A DNA stretch of 64,000 bases from Micropterix aruncella (lineage: Eukaryota > Arthropoda > Insecta > Lepidoptera > Micropterigidae): contig OX155955.1 in the NCBI GenBank assembly GCA_944548615.1, positions 4,918,517 to 4,982,516 on the forward strand, in the 5' to 3' direction. Position 1 is the first letter of the stretch, and the number at the start of each line of letters is the position of its first letter. The notes under the pieces are model-generated. The model ran no database searches and was not told the origin of the DNA. It was given only the letters and a program-made list of their open reading frames with translations. The translations under genes and the position numbers were made by a program. Below are positions 45,269 through 57,139 of this stretch, piece by piece.

Positions 45269-45463
45269 ATGATCCCGGTAGTACAGTGTTCGGTTCACTC
45301 TCCGACGGCGTATTTGAGGGCAAAATCATCTCGCCAAAAGATGGCGCCTACTACGTGGAGCATTCGCGAAGATACTTCCAGAAAAACAACACCAGTGAGC
45401 ATCCGCACTCCATCATCTACAGAGATGCAGACGTCGAAGATCCTTATGCACATAGGAGACATG
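45269..45463 (+). CDS. kuz: kuzbanian (ADAM10) exon, prodomain C-terminal part
   Basis: This 195-base exon runs between TTTATTCCTCAG and GTAAGT. With one base carried from the previous exon it encodes 65 residues: DDPGSTVFGSLSDGVFEGKI, then ISPKDGAYYVEHSRRYF, then SEHPHSIIYRDADVEDPY. FGS..DGxFEGxI, the YYVE..RYF strand and HSIIYxDxDVxxP are the ADAM10-specific ending of the prodomain, just before the region leading to the metalloprotease. It ends in phase 1. No stop or frameshift. The following exon was not found in the remaining 18.5 kb, so the gene continues to the right of the window. Confidence 0.96.
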
Positions 45464-45837
45464 GTAAGTGTCACAATAATATAAGGGAAAGAATACTTAC
45501 TAGCACGAATATTTAAGAACTACGTCGAGGTGGTTAGTACTATCGGATAAAGGTGGATCAAATATAAACGAAACATTGAAACCTCTTTACAATAATTTCA
45601 GAGAGGTTTCGAGAAATACTAAAATACTCGAAATTGACTATGCTAATGAGATGTCATTTTACTGTATTATATATATACATTAAGAGTTTTCCGAGGAATG
45701 CTTTGAACACACAAGTTCATTATGTTGGTAGCAGCACACAAATATGGCCAAGAATTGACATTTTGTAAAATTACCAGCAGAATTACCCGGCGTTGCCGGA
45801 GTAAAATTTAGTTTGTAAAGAGGACTTTACGAGACAA

Positions 45838-46400
45838 TATTTTATTTATTTATTTATTTATTTATGGTAATGTACATTATATGCAACAAGCGTAACAAAT
45901 CATACTTAATATCTACACTTTAAATAAAACCCACAGCAAGTTGTGTAACGCTTATAGTGAAGATCGGTCCCAGGTCGCCCAACTAAGTAAACATGTTCTA
46001 GGGCAAACATGTTAAACAAATACTAGTTTAAAAAAGAAAACATATTCAAAAGAAAAAAAAGTAGTTTAAACAAAAAGAAAAAAAGCGAATATGAAAACAA
46101 AAAGATTGAATTAAATAAAAATATGTATAAAAATAAAATATGTAAATATATAATTATAATAAAATAAAACATTGAAGTAAATAGATAATTAAATACACTT
46201 ATCCTTCGGTTAATAATAAACTATATAGTCATAACTTAAATTATAAATAAAATTTGTAATATTTGTAAGAAAAATAGAAAGTCACAATAAAATTATAATA
46301 CCAGTAATAGTAAAGTTTCTAAAAAAAATGTAATTCAATTTCCTAGCACTCTAACTCTGTTTGACTCCCATCTGGAAATATTTCGGCATAATTTTCGAAA
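45838..46400 (-). pseudogene. LINE 3' end with (TAAA)n tail
   Basis: On the minus strand the A-rich 3'UTR (46000-46330) leads to CTAGAACATGTTTACTTAG and a (TAAA)n tail at 45839-45866. The upstream remnant at 46340-46400 is a broken C-terminus. A short AATTACCCGGCGTTGCCGG phrase (45780-45799) belongs to another old repeat. Confidence 0.6.
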
Positions 46401-47403
46401 GCGTACATATTTCTCCCTATTTTTTGTCCTTTTCCTCAAAATCCACAAACACTTATCCCTTATTTTCCCCAGGAGAATATTTCAACCAAAATTTCAAATT
46501 GAACAATTACTTATGAGGACCTTGTATTGAAAACTTCAATTAAAGCGTTTAGAAGTTATGGTGGAATAAAGAAACGGAAAACATACATACATGAATCCTA
46601 AACACATAACACTCATTTTTTTTAGACAGTCGTGTATAATAAACGCTAATTTAACTCTCCAACCGCGGGCGACGCGTACGTGCACGTTTATCTCTTTCCA
46701 TGCGGTTCCGCGGAGTTGCATATAATCTCTGCGCTACTTCCCCGTCGAATCTTTTTCTGTTGCTCTGCAACATCGAGAGTCGCATTTTCCACGTTTTCAA
46801 GTCGCACGGCTGACGGGAACAGACAAGTTTACGACCTGTATAATTAAATTGGCCGGCGATTTTATATAAAAAGTTGTAGGGGTTAAGTCGACGTAGGACT
46901 ATACGTGGATACTGTTTCATCCGGCCTGTGTGGCCAGACCTCGATCTTGGCGATAACGACACTTGAATGATTTTCCGCGCGCCAAGTTTCACCCGAAAGT
47001 TCATGAACATTTGCGTGGCATTCTGCCAGGCAGGGGCAACTTTTCCCTCGACACACTCTCGACCAGATCGTTTAAGAGTTGTATTCGTCGCTGTTGAACC
47101 TCGTTTTTGTTCAAGATGCATTACTCCGACTATACTTATTTAGCCTAGAAATCGAAGTGGTGCAAGTTAAGCTATACGGAGATCAGGAGACCCTTTTTTA
47201 AGTATCGCTTTTATTTCCTTTTCTGTAATTTGTTATTATAAGTATGCATTGTATAGGTTTTTTCTGCACATAAACTTATTATTCAAAGCTATCCATCAAA
47301 TTAACTATGCAGAGAATTATATTTATTGTTTTTTTGTGTTTTTTATTTTAATGTTTTTTTTTACACATTTTACTGTTTTCGCTTTACCGTTACTAAACTA
47401 GTT
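46401..47403. other. Intronic stretch, no supported gene
   Basis: 46651-47121 is open on the minus strand for 156 codons in GC-richer DNA. The product is basic, without any motif I recognise, and no splice or promoter context supports it. Confidence 0.4.
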
Positions 47404-47535
47404 TACTGCAATTGAATTTCAATTCATTCATACATATAAACACTTCATTGTAGGGTTGGTTATAAGAGATTGTCATATGGTAATAAACCAGCCCATTGTG
47501 ATATCACAAAAAAGAGTCAAACAAACAAACTACGA
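47404..47535 (+). mobile_element. SINE 3' body fragment
   Basis: ATTGAATTTCAATTC, ATAAACACTTCATTGTAGGG and TCATATGGTAATAAACCAGC ending in ACAAACAAAC match the body of the SINE at 6121-6390. The tRNA head is missing. Confidence 0.78.
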
Positions 47536-49050
47536 CACATAACTACTTTATTACACAACTGACAATAACATTGTGTCTAAACAACAACCTATCGATATTA
47601 AAGACAATAACATTTTAACAAACTTGTCGATTTTAGTACTTATTATTTTACCAGTGTATCGATTTCACGCACATTAGACGTCTTTGTTAGGAGATGTTTC
47701 TCTCCCTCTCTCGTCTACGTCCATCGGAACCTGGAATTTCGCTTCCTGCCTCATTACTTATGAATAGATCAGTTGGGACCGGATTTGCAAGCGCACCTTC
47801 CGGCCAATTTAATATTCCGAGGTTCCGGTTAGTCCTGTTGCTGATGCGCATCGAATATCGACGTCGCTTTCGCAGAGGCGAGCTTCGCGCGTCGATTAAT
47901 CGAACCAAGCCACGAAATATAACCACACGCGCATAATAATAATAATTTATATAATAATATTAATAAAATGAGACCTCTATAAGCTATGGAGCTAGCGATA
48001 TTAGAGCTAACAATATTTACAGCATTTATAATAAAAACATTGAAAGTATTGTAATGTAAGTAAGCATTGAAGTATCACAATAATTTCTATCGATATGCAC
48101 TAAGTGACTGAACTGATAGCTTATCTACAAGTATGTGGCTTGTTTCTGCCTTCCCGATTATTCATAATCATTTTTATTTTTCAAAAAGGACAAGGTATCT
48201 ACAATAATCAAATAGTTATATACATAATCTGGTGAAATCGTCAAAAAAATACATATTAGGAACATAACTACATAGCAATGTAATAATATGTCACTATAAT
48301 ATTACAAAATAATGTGCCTTATACAAATAAGTTTTATGTTTTCATTACTACTCTAAAATTTTGAGTAGTTAACACCTATAGTATTACAAATCATCCACTA
48401 TTTTAATACTGATAGACGTCTCATTCTGCGTTTTCGAGGCATTTTATTTGAGATTACGACGTTAATTAACGCCCAAATTGAAATGTCAAATGAGATATAA
48501 TAAATATATTCAATCGCCCCCATCGTCTTTATCGTATTATAAGATGCATCAATCTCTTTTTTAATTAAAGGGTCACGGGGAATAACGACCAAGTTTTAAA
48601 ATATTTGGGTGATACCATATTTAAAATTTACTAATTTAAAACATTTCACTTTAGCAAGAGCTCTTGTGTGAGAAAAATATATTTTGTCTGTAAACCAAAT
48701 ATAGTTGAGTTTCTAAAAAAACATATTTTACTTAGATTACACCTCAGAAAAAAGTGAAAACTATATTATTTTATTTTTTATTTTTTCAAATAAGCCAGTT
48801 GGTAGGAATCCCTACTCTTGGTATAGTCAAATTGTATAACTGGTATTATACCTTATGTGGTATAATTATTTTTTTAAATATCGACTTTAAATTGTAAAAC
48901 AATTAATATTTTAACTTAAAATAAAGATTTAAGATCTTTTAAAAATAACTGGAGCCGCTAAAATACTGCGGATAGTCAAATTATAAAAACGAACAGTCGG
49001 TTATAAAACAGTAAAATTAAAATTATAAAAAATATAAAATTAAATCAATA
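47536..49050. other. Intronic stretch, no gene seen
   Basis: 47650-47935 is GC-rich and open on both strands without homology. 47940-49050 is A+T-rich and unassigned. Confidence 0.45.
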
Positions 49051-49054
49051 ACAT

Positions 49055-52000
49055 TTATTTATTTATTGCTCCACAAAAAAAATTACACCGTTAGCACTTA
49101 ACATTGATTGTGTTGCTCCTAACTAGGCAGAGCCTGTTCTAAGGAGAACACCAATACAAATGATTAAAAAATACATACTAAAAATAAAAAATTGAATCAA
49201 ATCAAGTTAAATTCCAAACCAAAAATATATTTTTTTTTAATCAAATCAAGTTAAAATGAAATTCTCACTACACCAAAATAATATTAGAACTATAGACAAG
49301 TAATACTAAATAATAATAATAATAATATATAATAGCAATAATAAATAATCATTTATAATAATAACTAATAATATATAAGAATTAATAAAAATACCTGTAT
49401 AAAATAAATAGAAAATAAATATATTTATTTATTTTAAAATTGTGATGAATGTTTTCTCGGTCTCTCTCCTACCAAGGTTTATTAACCATGATGTAAGGTG
49501 ATATTTTTGTTGTTTGCCGCTAATTTCCAATATGTTCTCTTTACTCATGATATTAACCATTCTTGGAGCAAGAAAGCTGTAATGACGTTGTCCAAAAGAC
49601 GTTAGACGTTTCGGCAATTCAAAGTTTCCCTTATAACGACCTGATCTCTCCCTGTTTTCCGGAGAAACACAATATTCGTCTTCATTGTTGTTTTTAAGAT
49701 GAATTATTGCTTTGAGGCAATACAACTGCCTCAAATCAAGCAATTGTGCCTCAACATACAGGTCGTCAGAAGGATAACGCCTAGGCTTCCTTAACATGAT
49801 TCTAATTATTGCCTTTTGGACAACGTTCACTTTCTGGAGGAGGGTTTTTCCGCAAGCTCCCCATCCAAGTATACCGTATGTCATTATAGATTGGCATATA
49901 GAGTAATATATAATTTTTAAATAGGGCAGGCCGAGAATATCTCGCAATTGAATAAATATATAAATCAGTTTCCTTAGTCTTTTCACTAGACACTCGGTAT
50001 GTAATTCCCACCGTAGGTGTCTATCTATAATTATTCCGAGATATTTTATCTCTCTGACTGGTCCGATTGGCTGACAACGACACGTGGCATCTCTCTTGCA
50101 GTCGTGAATGATAAGATGATGGTGATCATCCGGCTGGCCTCTTACATCGATGCTAAATGGGATGTATTTTGTTTTGCCAACATTTAATGTAAGTAGGTTT
50201 ACGTCTAGCCAGGTTTTGATTGAAGCCATCGCGATGTTAGTACGATTATATACCTTTTCCCAATTAGAACCGGAAATTACTAACACCGTGTCATCAGCAT
50301 ACGCTATTGTTCTACCAAAACCAAGCTCGCAAAGCGGATTTATGTACATAGTGAACAGTATTGGTCCGAGCACGCTACCTTGAGGAACGCCAAATGTTAG
50401 TGGCAGGGATACACTTCGAACACCGTTGAGGTTAACAGTATGTGTTCTGTTTTTTAAATAATCCGAAAACCAATTCAATGCGAGGCCATTGATTCCATAA
50501 CCCTTTAATCTTTTACAAAGTATTTTATGGGATATAGTATCAAAAGCCTTCGCTAGATCTAAAAATACCGCAATGCATTTCTTTTTCGAATCCAATGCAT
50601 TCGTTATGCTTTTAGTAACCTCAAGGATAGCCTCGCCCGTACCGACACCATTCCGAAAGCCGAATTGATTTTTAGATAGAAGATCCATTTTATCTAAGTG
50701 GCTTGTTAGTCTTTCCTTTACCACTTTTTCAATTATTTTGCTCAGATTGTTAAGCAGTGAGATAGGCCTATAGTTTGCAATATCTGTGTCATCATCTTGT
50801 TTATATATTGGTACTATATTGGCATGCTTAAAATGATTTGGAAAGATCCCCGTCTTAAAGCTTTGGTTTATTATGTATTCAAGTGGAATGGCTAGGTTAT
50901 TTCTATAGGTTTTTATAATATCTGCTTTGATATCATCAGGACCGCTTGAGTTGTTATTTTTTAGTGTCGATATTATTTTGATAATTTCCGTCTGTGTTGT
51001 TGGTCTCAAGTAGAATGACGAGGACATACTGCCATTGGCATCGATCCTATCCGCTAGTTCCTCTTCCCGAATGTTATTTTTTTGGAGATTTTTATTTGCT
51101 AAGACATAGCCTATGCTATTAAAATATTCATTAATATGATTCACGACTTTTTCAGGGTCTTGCTCAACTGTGGTTATATTTCCCATTATATTTAACTCTG
51201 AGATTGTTTTATATTTTGTATTATTGAAAGCAATGTCTTTGACTGTGTTCCATATTTTTTTTGAATCGTGTTTGACATCTTCTATTTTTTTTCTATAAAA
51301 GTTTGTTTTCGTATTTTTTATTATCAATTGACATAGGTTTTTATATTTAATATAATACTCTTTTAATTCATCATCCTCGGAATTTTTTAGTACAGCTTTG
51401 TGAATTTTATCCCTATTACGAATACATCGAACCAATCCATCGGTAATCCATTCCTTGAGACGTTGCTTTTTATGTGGGATGGGTTTTTGGGTCACTGTGG
51501 TACACTTTTCGATATACCCTTTAAATATTGATATTAAGTTTTCGGTTGCCTTATCCACGTCGTCTTCCTTTAATACCAGGTCCCATGATTCATTGCAGAT
51601 AAAATGTGTTAGTTTTTCAAAGTCAATTTGTTTTCTCCTAATAACATGTTTTTTTTTCCTTTTGTGGATAGAGTAGTTAATTCCAAAAATGATGGCATAG
51701 TGGTCACTAATTGCCGTGTTGTATACAGCGGAGATATGTTGCAATTTACTTTTCACTAGCAGATGGTCCAAACAACTACTACAAGACATTGTGATTCGTG
51801 TTGGTTGACTATTAATCACTTTTATATTAGATTCTGCCAACATTGTGAGATAATCGTTTACTTTTTGGTTGTCGCTTTTTCTTATATCAATGTTCATATC
51901 TCCTACTATAAAAATATTCTTATATTTTTTATGTTCGTGGAGGGTATGTGACAGAGAATCTATAAAAGGCGTGATATCCGTAGCAGACGGCGATCTGTAA

Positions 52001-52420
52001 ATTGAAATTATGTTAATATCATCATTGATTATTACACTTATACAGTTACTACTTTCCAATTTAATTTCAACAGTTTTATGTTTTAATATATTATTAACGT
52101 ATAATACCACACCATCGTTTTGTCGTTTATTAAGTTTTGTATGGTACATATTAAAGCCAGAAAGTTGTGCAGGTGAATAATCGTCACTTAACCAGGCTTC
52201 CGTTAAACATATAACATCAAAAGAAACACGTAAATCTTCTAGTAGCAATAATAGTTGATCTAAATTTTTACGGATGCTCCTAATATTTATACAGAATACC
52301 TTAATTTGCATTTGATCCAGGAAGGCTTTGCAACAGGATGGATTGTCAATATATTCAGAAACGGGACTGTAATTGTCATTAATTTCTTCAATATCCTTTA
52401 AGTCCATAATTTTTCCTCTT
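49055..52420 (-). mobile_element. CR1-like LINE with intact ORF2
   Basis: The 3' end is a (TAAA)n tail at 49056-49070 (plus-strand TTTATTTATTTATT). Next comes a 3'UTR holding CTTAGAACAGGCTCTGCCTA when reverse-complemented, a motif shared with remnants at 2170, 22915, 38530 and 60420, and then the ORF2 stop at 49429. The 5' boundary is uncertain and probably close to the ORF2 start codon, since sequence above it looks like another LINE's 3'UTR. No ORF1 with gag-like motifs was found. Confidence 0.85.
49429..52407 (-). CDS. LINE ORF2: endonuclease + reverse transcriptase
   Basis: An uninterrupted 992-residue protein performs target-primed reverse transcription. The N-terminal apurinic-type endonuclease is complete: N41 in CINIRSI, E70 in ICLTEAWLS, D170/N172 in VGDMNID and D235/H236 in SDHYAIIF. 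The RT spans about 480-760, with ANYRPISLL, QFGFRNGVGT, FLDLAKAFDTISHKIL, GVPQGSVLGPILF and the catalytic YADD at 703-706. The C-terminal block contains FGQRHYSFLAPRM near 930. All catalytic residues expected of the class are present. The CLTEAWL form and 3' tail suggest the CR1/Daphne side of the Jockey-CR1 group; the exact clade is unresolved. It is antisense to kuz inside intron 3. An intact frame of this size implies a young copy. Confidence 0.95.
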   Translation of the reverse strand: MDLKDIEEINDNYSPVSEYIDNPSCCKAFLDQMQIKVFCINIRSIRKNLDQLLLLLEDLRVSFDVICLTEAWLSDDYSPAQLSGFNMYHTKLNKRQNDGVVLYVNNILKHKTVEIKLESSNCISVIINDDINIISIYRSPSATDITPFIDSLSHTLHEHKKYKNIFIVGDMNIDIRKSDNQKVNDYLTMLAESNIKVINSQPTRITMSCSSCLDHLLVKSKLQHISAVYNTAISDHYAIIFGINYSIHKRKKKHVIRRKQIDFEKLTHFICNESWDLVLKEDDVDKATENLISIFKGYIEKCTTVTQKPIPHKKQRLKEWITDGLVRCIRNRDKIHKAVLKNSEDDELKEYYIKYKNLCQLIIKNTKTNFYRKKIEDVKHDSKKIWNTVKDIAFNNTKYKTISELNIMGNITTVEQDPEKVVNHINEYFNSIGYVLANKNLQKNNIREEELADRIDANGSMSSSFYLRPTTQTEIIKIISTLKNNNSSGPDDIKADIIKTYRNNLAIPLEYIINQSFKTGIFPNHFKHANIVPIYKQDDDTDIANYRPISLLNNLSKIIEKVVKERLTSHLDKMDLLSKNQFGFRNGVGTGEAILEVTKSITNALDSKKKCIAVFLDLAKAFDTISHKILCKRLKGYGINGLALNWFSDYLKNRTHTVNLNGVRSVSLPLTFGVPQGSVLGPILFTMYINPLCELGFGRTIAYADDTVLVISGSNWEKVYNRTNIAMASIKTWLDVNLLTLNVGKTKYIPFSIDVRGQPDDHHHLIIHDCKRDATCRCQPIGPVREIKYLGIIIDRHLRWELHTECLVKRLRKLIYIFIQLRDILGLPYLKIIYYSICQSIMTYGILGWGACGKTLLQKVNVVQKAIIRIMLRKPRRYPSDDLYVEAQLLDLRQLYCLKAIIHLKNNNEDEYCVSPENRERSGRYKGNFELPKRLTSFGQRHYSFLAPRMVNIMSKENILEISGKQQKYHLTSWLINLGRRETEKTFITILK

Positions 52421-53456
52421 TTTGATTATAAAATATGCGGCATTTAGGACGTTTAGATTAATTATAGCAGTGTGGAAACTTGAAAGTGGTCTTGGTAATG
52501 TTAGCAATGACCGTTTGATAATCGATTTCATAAAATACTTAAATAATAATCGTTGAAAAGACAACATTTTAGGAAAAAATAAAAATAGTCGATAATCAAA
52601 TAAAAGTAATTGCAGAGTTAATAAAATGATCGTGATAGTCAAATTAAAAATTATATAATAGTCAAATAAAAAGATAATCGGGAAATAATGGTAAAAGTCA
52701 AATGATAAAATGATCATAATGTATTTTATATGACAATGATAAAAGTAATTCAATTGCTTTATGCCAAATAATTGTAAATGTTTAACTGGGTAGATGGAGT
52801 AATATTCATGGCGATCCTGAGAAAACACATAGGAAACTAAGCAAATAAAATTGCACACACTCGTACTTTTAAGGGAAAACCTTGGTATTTTAGGGACCAA
52901 GAGACAGTAAAATAAAAATATCTTTAAAATTTGGGATATAAAAATAGTTGTAATATAATACAATTTAAATAGAATATTTAATATTAATATATAGCCGAAA
53001 GTAGTAAAAATAAGTGTCACAGAAATAATATTAAAATTAAATATGTTTCCATTTCGTAAATAAGATAATTTATTGAAAATAAGATAATTCGTAATACATA
53101 AAATATAATAGTAATATAATATCATGAATAACAGTACTTTAGAATATTTATTCATATTTTTAAAAATCTGGATGGAATAATATGAATTAATATAAATGAT
53201 GTTGCCATATATATGTGGTCATATATCGGGTGTTTATGGTGTGAAAAAGACATATAATCTTTGTAAGTAAAAATAAAAATCTGGATGGAATTAAAAATCT
53301 GGATGGAATCATAGATTGTCGCAATAGAAATAGTCAATATATTTTTTTATATTATAATCCATCTTTGATAATTAATTATTGTATTTAGTAATGTAAATAA
53401 TCAAAATTAGAAATTAAAATAAAATAAAAAATAAGAAAAGATTGTAATATAAATAA
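52421..53456 (-). repeat. A+T-rich LINE-type 3'UTR
   Basis: Follows (on the minus strand) the stop at 53457-53459 of the next LINE fragment. It consists of phrases such as ATAATAGTCAAATAAAA, like other LINE 3'UTRs in the window. A 255-codon stretch without stops lies here, explained by strong T-richness of the minus strand. Confidence 0.5.
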
Positions 53457-53800
53457 TTATGGAAGATTAGGAAAATCAATACTCTCAAAGTCCTGAACAG
53501 AATACATTGGGTTCTTAATAATCATATCCTGGACCTTGCTCTTAAATTGAACGTCTCCAAGACCCCTGACGCACAATGGATCTTGTTATAAAAAATATTG
53601 GACTGATACAGGAAACTATTTCCAACCTTACTTAGTCGCACTTTGCAAGGACGCAAGTCTTGTTTGTTTCGCGTGTTATGCGAATGAACATCCAAATTTG
53701 TTGGAGTGGTGCTGATATTTTTTCGTGCATACATAACACCCTGGTATACATTAAGCATCAAGCGGCATACATTAAAATGTAAAATACATATAAAAATCAT
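53457..53800 (-). pseudogene. LINE C-terminal fragment, frameshifted
   Basis: HSHNTRNKQDLRPCKVRLSK then GNSFLYQSNIFYNKI is the LINE post-RT block. After one frameshift it continues as FKSKVQDMIIKNPMYSVQDF to the TAA at 53457-53459. It is a 5'-truncated and inactive copy of a different LINE family from the intact ORF2. Confidence 0.82.
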
Positions 53801-53924
53801 GTATTAATAAAAAAAAATGAGTTTCTAAAAAAATACATTTTATCTCAATAAAACCTTAGAAAATAGCAAAAACGTGGAAAAATCGTCGGCCATGATCATT
53901 ATTTCCCATCATGGTTTCTACATA

Positions 53925-54120
53925 GCTTCAACCGGTAGGTCATCGAGGTAACCCACCTTTGGACATGACGAGAAATAATGATCATGGTCCACCGTCACCG
54001 CGTGGACCTTGATCGTTCTTTTCCGTCACACGTTTTCTTTTCCCTTCATTTAAGGACAGACTATGATCTTTCTTTCGAAAATCGATGAATGTTTCGATTC
54101 GTTTGGGGCATTAACCACAA
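53925..54120 (+). repeat. Dispersed repeat family X, copy 2
   Basis: Carries AACCGGTAGGTCATCGAGGT, GTGGACCTTGATCGTTCTTT, GACTATGATCTTTCTTT and AAATCGATGAATGTTTCGAT in the order seen at 7225-7440. Confidence 0.65.
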
Positions 54121-54348
54121 GATGGTATTAGTCTATCATTTTCGTAAAAAAAAATTACATTGATCGTTTTTATCCGTAGCCTTTCATATTTTTATTCTTT
54201 AAATAACACATATCTGCGTTCAAAATCGTTTAACACAGTTTTATTCAGCGTTGGAAATAAAACGTTTCCTTCCAGTAAAAAAATATCCTATTTATAACGG
54301 TTAGGTAATTTGTCGCTTTTAGGGACGGCCGGAATGACTCACCGACTC

Positions 54349-54392
54349 ACCCACTTCAAAGACCTATAAACGTAGAGGTCTTTGAAGTGGGT
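54349..54392. repeat. Perfect 17-bp inverted repeat, 10-nt loop
   Basis: ACCCACTTCAAAGACCT (54349-54365) and AGGTCTTTGAAGTGGGT (54376-54392). Confidence 0.92.
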
Positions 54393-54894
54393 ACTTTTTT
54401 TTATAGTAGAGGCTTCTGTATTTGAGTCTTTCTATTTGCAATCAACTCGCAGCAATCCATTCACTGCAGCGGCGTTTTCTCATTATTGCACAATTAGCGA
54501 GTCCGCGAGACGGTGAGTTTGCAGCGTTGCAACGTCTAAATGAAAGAGCTTTTGTATGCGCTTCAGCTAGTCTATCTTATCTGGCTACAGGATATTAAAG
54601 GACTCGTGAAGTATTTTTGTCGACTGTGTATAGAGTTCTTTATTCGTGTCGCTTCTTGGAGAGTGTTTTGTATGTTTTAAATAAGACTTTTCGTATGGTC
54701 CTCCCTGCTCCTGTCCTAATTTGGCAGGCTTGTTCATGGATAAGGTATTAATTAACAAACGTGCTCATAAAAAAGCACGCTTAAGACTAGCATACTCTTC
54801 AACCTGTACACATTTAGACTGCTAACTGTTCACTGGGCTGCTAACGGCTCTCACGCAGTTGGGCCGCTAAGAATTACTCGTTCACCGTCTCAAC

Positions 54895-55140
54895 TAACGG
54901 TTCAGCCCCCATCCGGTAGCCTCCACGTAGAAGTTCGGCCCTGGTAAGAACTCCGTTTCTCTTGCCTCTCAATGCATGCATGGTGGATCAGTTTCCCCTT
55001 GGTGATGTCGTTCGGGCCAGCTGGGCGGTTTGCGCATCGTGGGCGTCAGTCAATGGACTGTGCACTCCGGTGTATAACCAATGGGTAAGGGGGGGGGGGG
55101 GGGTCGGGAAAAGACATACGGTTTTCTATGAAGCTGTTGT
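54895..55140 (-). repeat. GC-rich family Z, B-part
   Basis: CCCCCATCCGGTAGCCTCCA, GGCCCTGGTAAGAACTC and CAGTTTCCCCTTGGTGATG correspond to 63810-63970. Includes a run of 15 G (55089-55103). Confidence 0.6.
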
Positions 55141-55189
55141 TGACCTAATGTCAGCCTCTTTTGAAACGACTCGATGACCACACGATCCT

Positions 55190-55460
55190 GAGTGAAAGAC
55201 GGACAAAGGACGCAACGGTCCACAATACATTCAAACTGGATTACCGCTTACATTAGGTAGAGGCCGCGCAAGCGACTTTGGATATGTAACCAGACAGACG
55301 GATGACGGAGAAATCCGGTCATAACTGGTTGAAAGGGCGCGAAATCGACCCGCTGGTTACACTTCCCAATATTTCGCGGTAAGGCGTTGGCTTCTTACGG
55401 GCATGATGGCGTAGCTAGATGGTGGACCGTCTTCGTCCATAAATCTACGTTCATTTCAGG
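55190..55460 (+). repeat. GC-rich family Z, A-part
   Basis: ATTACCGCTTACATTAGGTA, GCGCAAGCGAC, ACGGAGAAATCCGGTC and GGTAAGGCGTTGGCTTCTTA match 60820-61080 on the same strand and the reverse complements of 14935-15160 and 63400-63590. Its orientation relative to the adjacent B-part is opposite to that in the 63400-64000 copy. Confidence 0.65.
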
Positions 55461-57139
55461 TCGAAAGAAATATTAATATCTTTATAACTTCCTAGGGGGA
55501 CGTGCTCGCACGTTGTAGATGACAAGACTTCGCTGTACACATTTGCTCATGTTAGGCATACTCTTGAATAAGTGTGCTTAAAGTAAACGATTAAAAACAC
55601 GTGTGCTAGTAAAGTACGCCTCGGCCAAAAGCTAGTTACATCACTTCTATCCGCACAGAACTCAACGTAATAATCCTAATGCATGCAATGCAATTGTTTT
55701 AGAAACTATTGATCAAAAACAGTAAAAAATAAGGACTATATGAATCCTCAATCGCATAAATGCCTATAAGAAAAACCCTCGGAACAAGAAATTGATTCGT
55801 GATAGAGATGCCAGACAAAGATGTCAACGGCTATAGAAATCATTTACGCATGCATCCGCAGAAATTTTACGAGCTACTTTCTAAAATTGAATCGACACTA
55901 GCATGCTCATAAGAAAGCCTGTATGTGCTCAAGAGACCCCCCCCCCCCCCCAACCCTCCACCCTCTTCGCCCCGCGCCTCAGGTAGCACGGTCGAAAATC
56001 CAAACAACCGTTGATTTTTGAGCATACTCTAAATGAGCACGCTTATTACTAGCAATGTTTTCAAACAAATACCATGGCGATTGCTCGATAATGGTATGCT
56101 TTTGTGCTATTAATGAGCACGTGTGTCAGTACAGCTAGATTCATCGGTCTTTCGCCTACATGCTCTGGTTTTTGTGCATTGGTGTTCAATAAACTCAAAA
56201 CGTATGATCTGAGCATATGGGCAAGGGATTGAGAAATTAAGTGCGGCCTATGGGTAAAGTATTTGGATAAGAAATCAGAGGTTAGGCTATGATAGTAAAA
56301 CCATACGAATCCTGGGACACACTCCATGTGTGTCCACACGCGTCGTCCAATTTGTGTTTTAACCGTTGATATTGTTAAGACCTAAACCAGCTTTGCGGCA
56401 TCATGATAGGCATTTCCCTACCATAAAGTAATATATTTAAAAATACAATAAGAAGAAAAGCCTGAAGCTCAAACCTGAAACGAAGGAAAATTAGTTGACG
56501 AAATATAAAAACTGAAGTTCTACCTAATTAACGCCTCTCTGAAACGAAGCTGAATGTCAATAACATGTAAGTAGGAATGAGACAATCAAGTGAAGAAGAA
56601 CTGAACCGTAAACAAATTAATTGAGTCACTCACCATGGCCGATGTTTAGTATATCTTACAGAGCGACAAATTAGAATTTAATTAAAGACATAAAAATAAG
56701 AAACAGTTATGCAGCGATTTAATAAAGGATAGGGGGAGTGGCGTCATTTGATGTGATTATTATGGACAATACGATTTGGCATGCCTACACTTTCTGACCT
56801 GTATCTCTCACACTTTCTTCGTGAAATTTCAGCAAAATAGACAGACCCTTTATGCGATGATAATTTTCCATCACAACATTTTAGTTGTATTAGAGTTATA
56901 CTACCCAAAATATTTGCCTGCGGCGCGACACCGACCATTTATCAATGTTATTTATTTATTTAATGCTTGCACAAAAAAATAGTTACAATGTCCCTGTAGC
57001 TAAGAAATAGAACATTAAAGATCAACAGCTTAAACCACAGCTCAAGTAACAAACGGCGCTATGCACATCTAACGGGGCTTCTTAGGCATACATCTAGAAG
57101 TACAATTGTAGTGTAAAAACATTAAGTAATTATAATATA
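55461..57139. other. Intronic stretch, no gene seen
   Basis: Contains a run of 15 C (55937-55951) and several TGCTCATAAG/GTGCTCAAG phrases. A TTTATTTATTTAATGCTTGC segment at 56945-57000 may be a LINE tail. Nothing coding. Confidence 0.5.

Noticed and set aside
46651..47121. 156-codon minus-strand frame
   Set aside because: No recognised motif, no homolog, no splice or promoter context; explained by GC-rich composition.
52388..53155. 255-codon minus-strand frame overlapping the LINE ORF2 start, possibly an ORF1
   Set aside because: Composition is almost entirely I, F, L, Y and S from a T-rich strand, with no gag zinc knuckle or PHD motif. The region behaves as the 3'UTR of the neighbouring LINE fragment ending at 53457.
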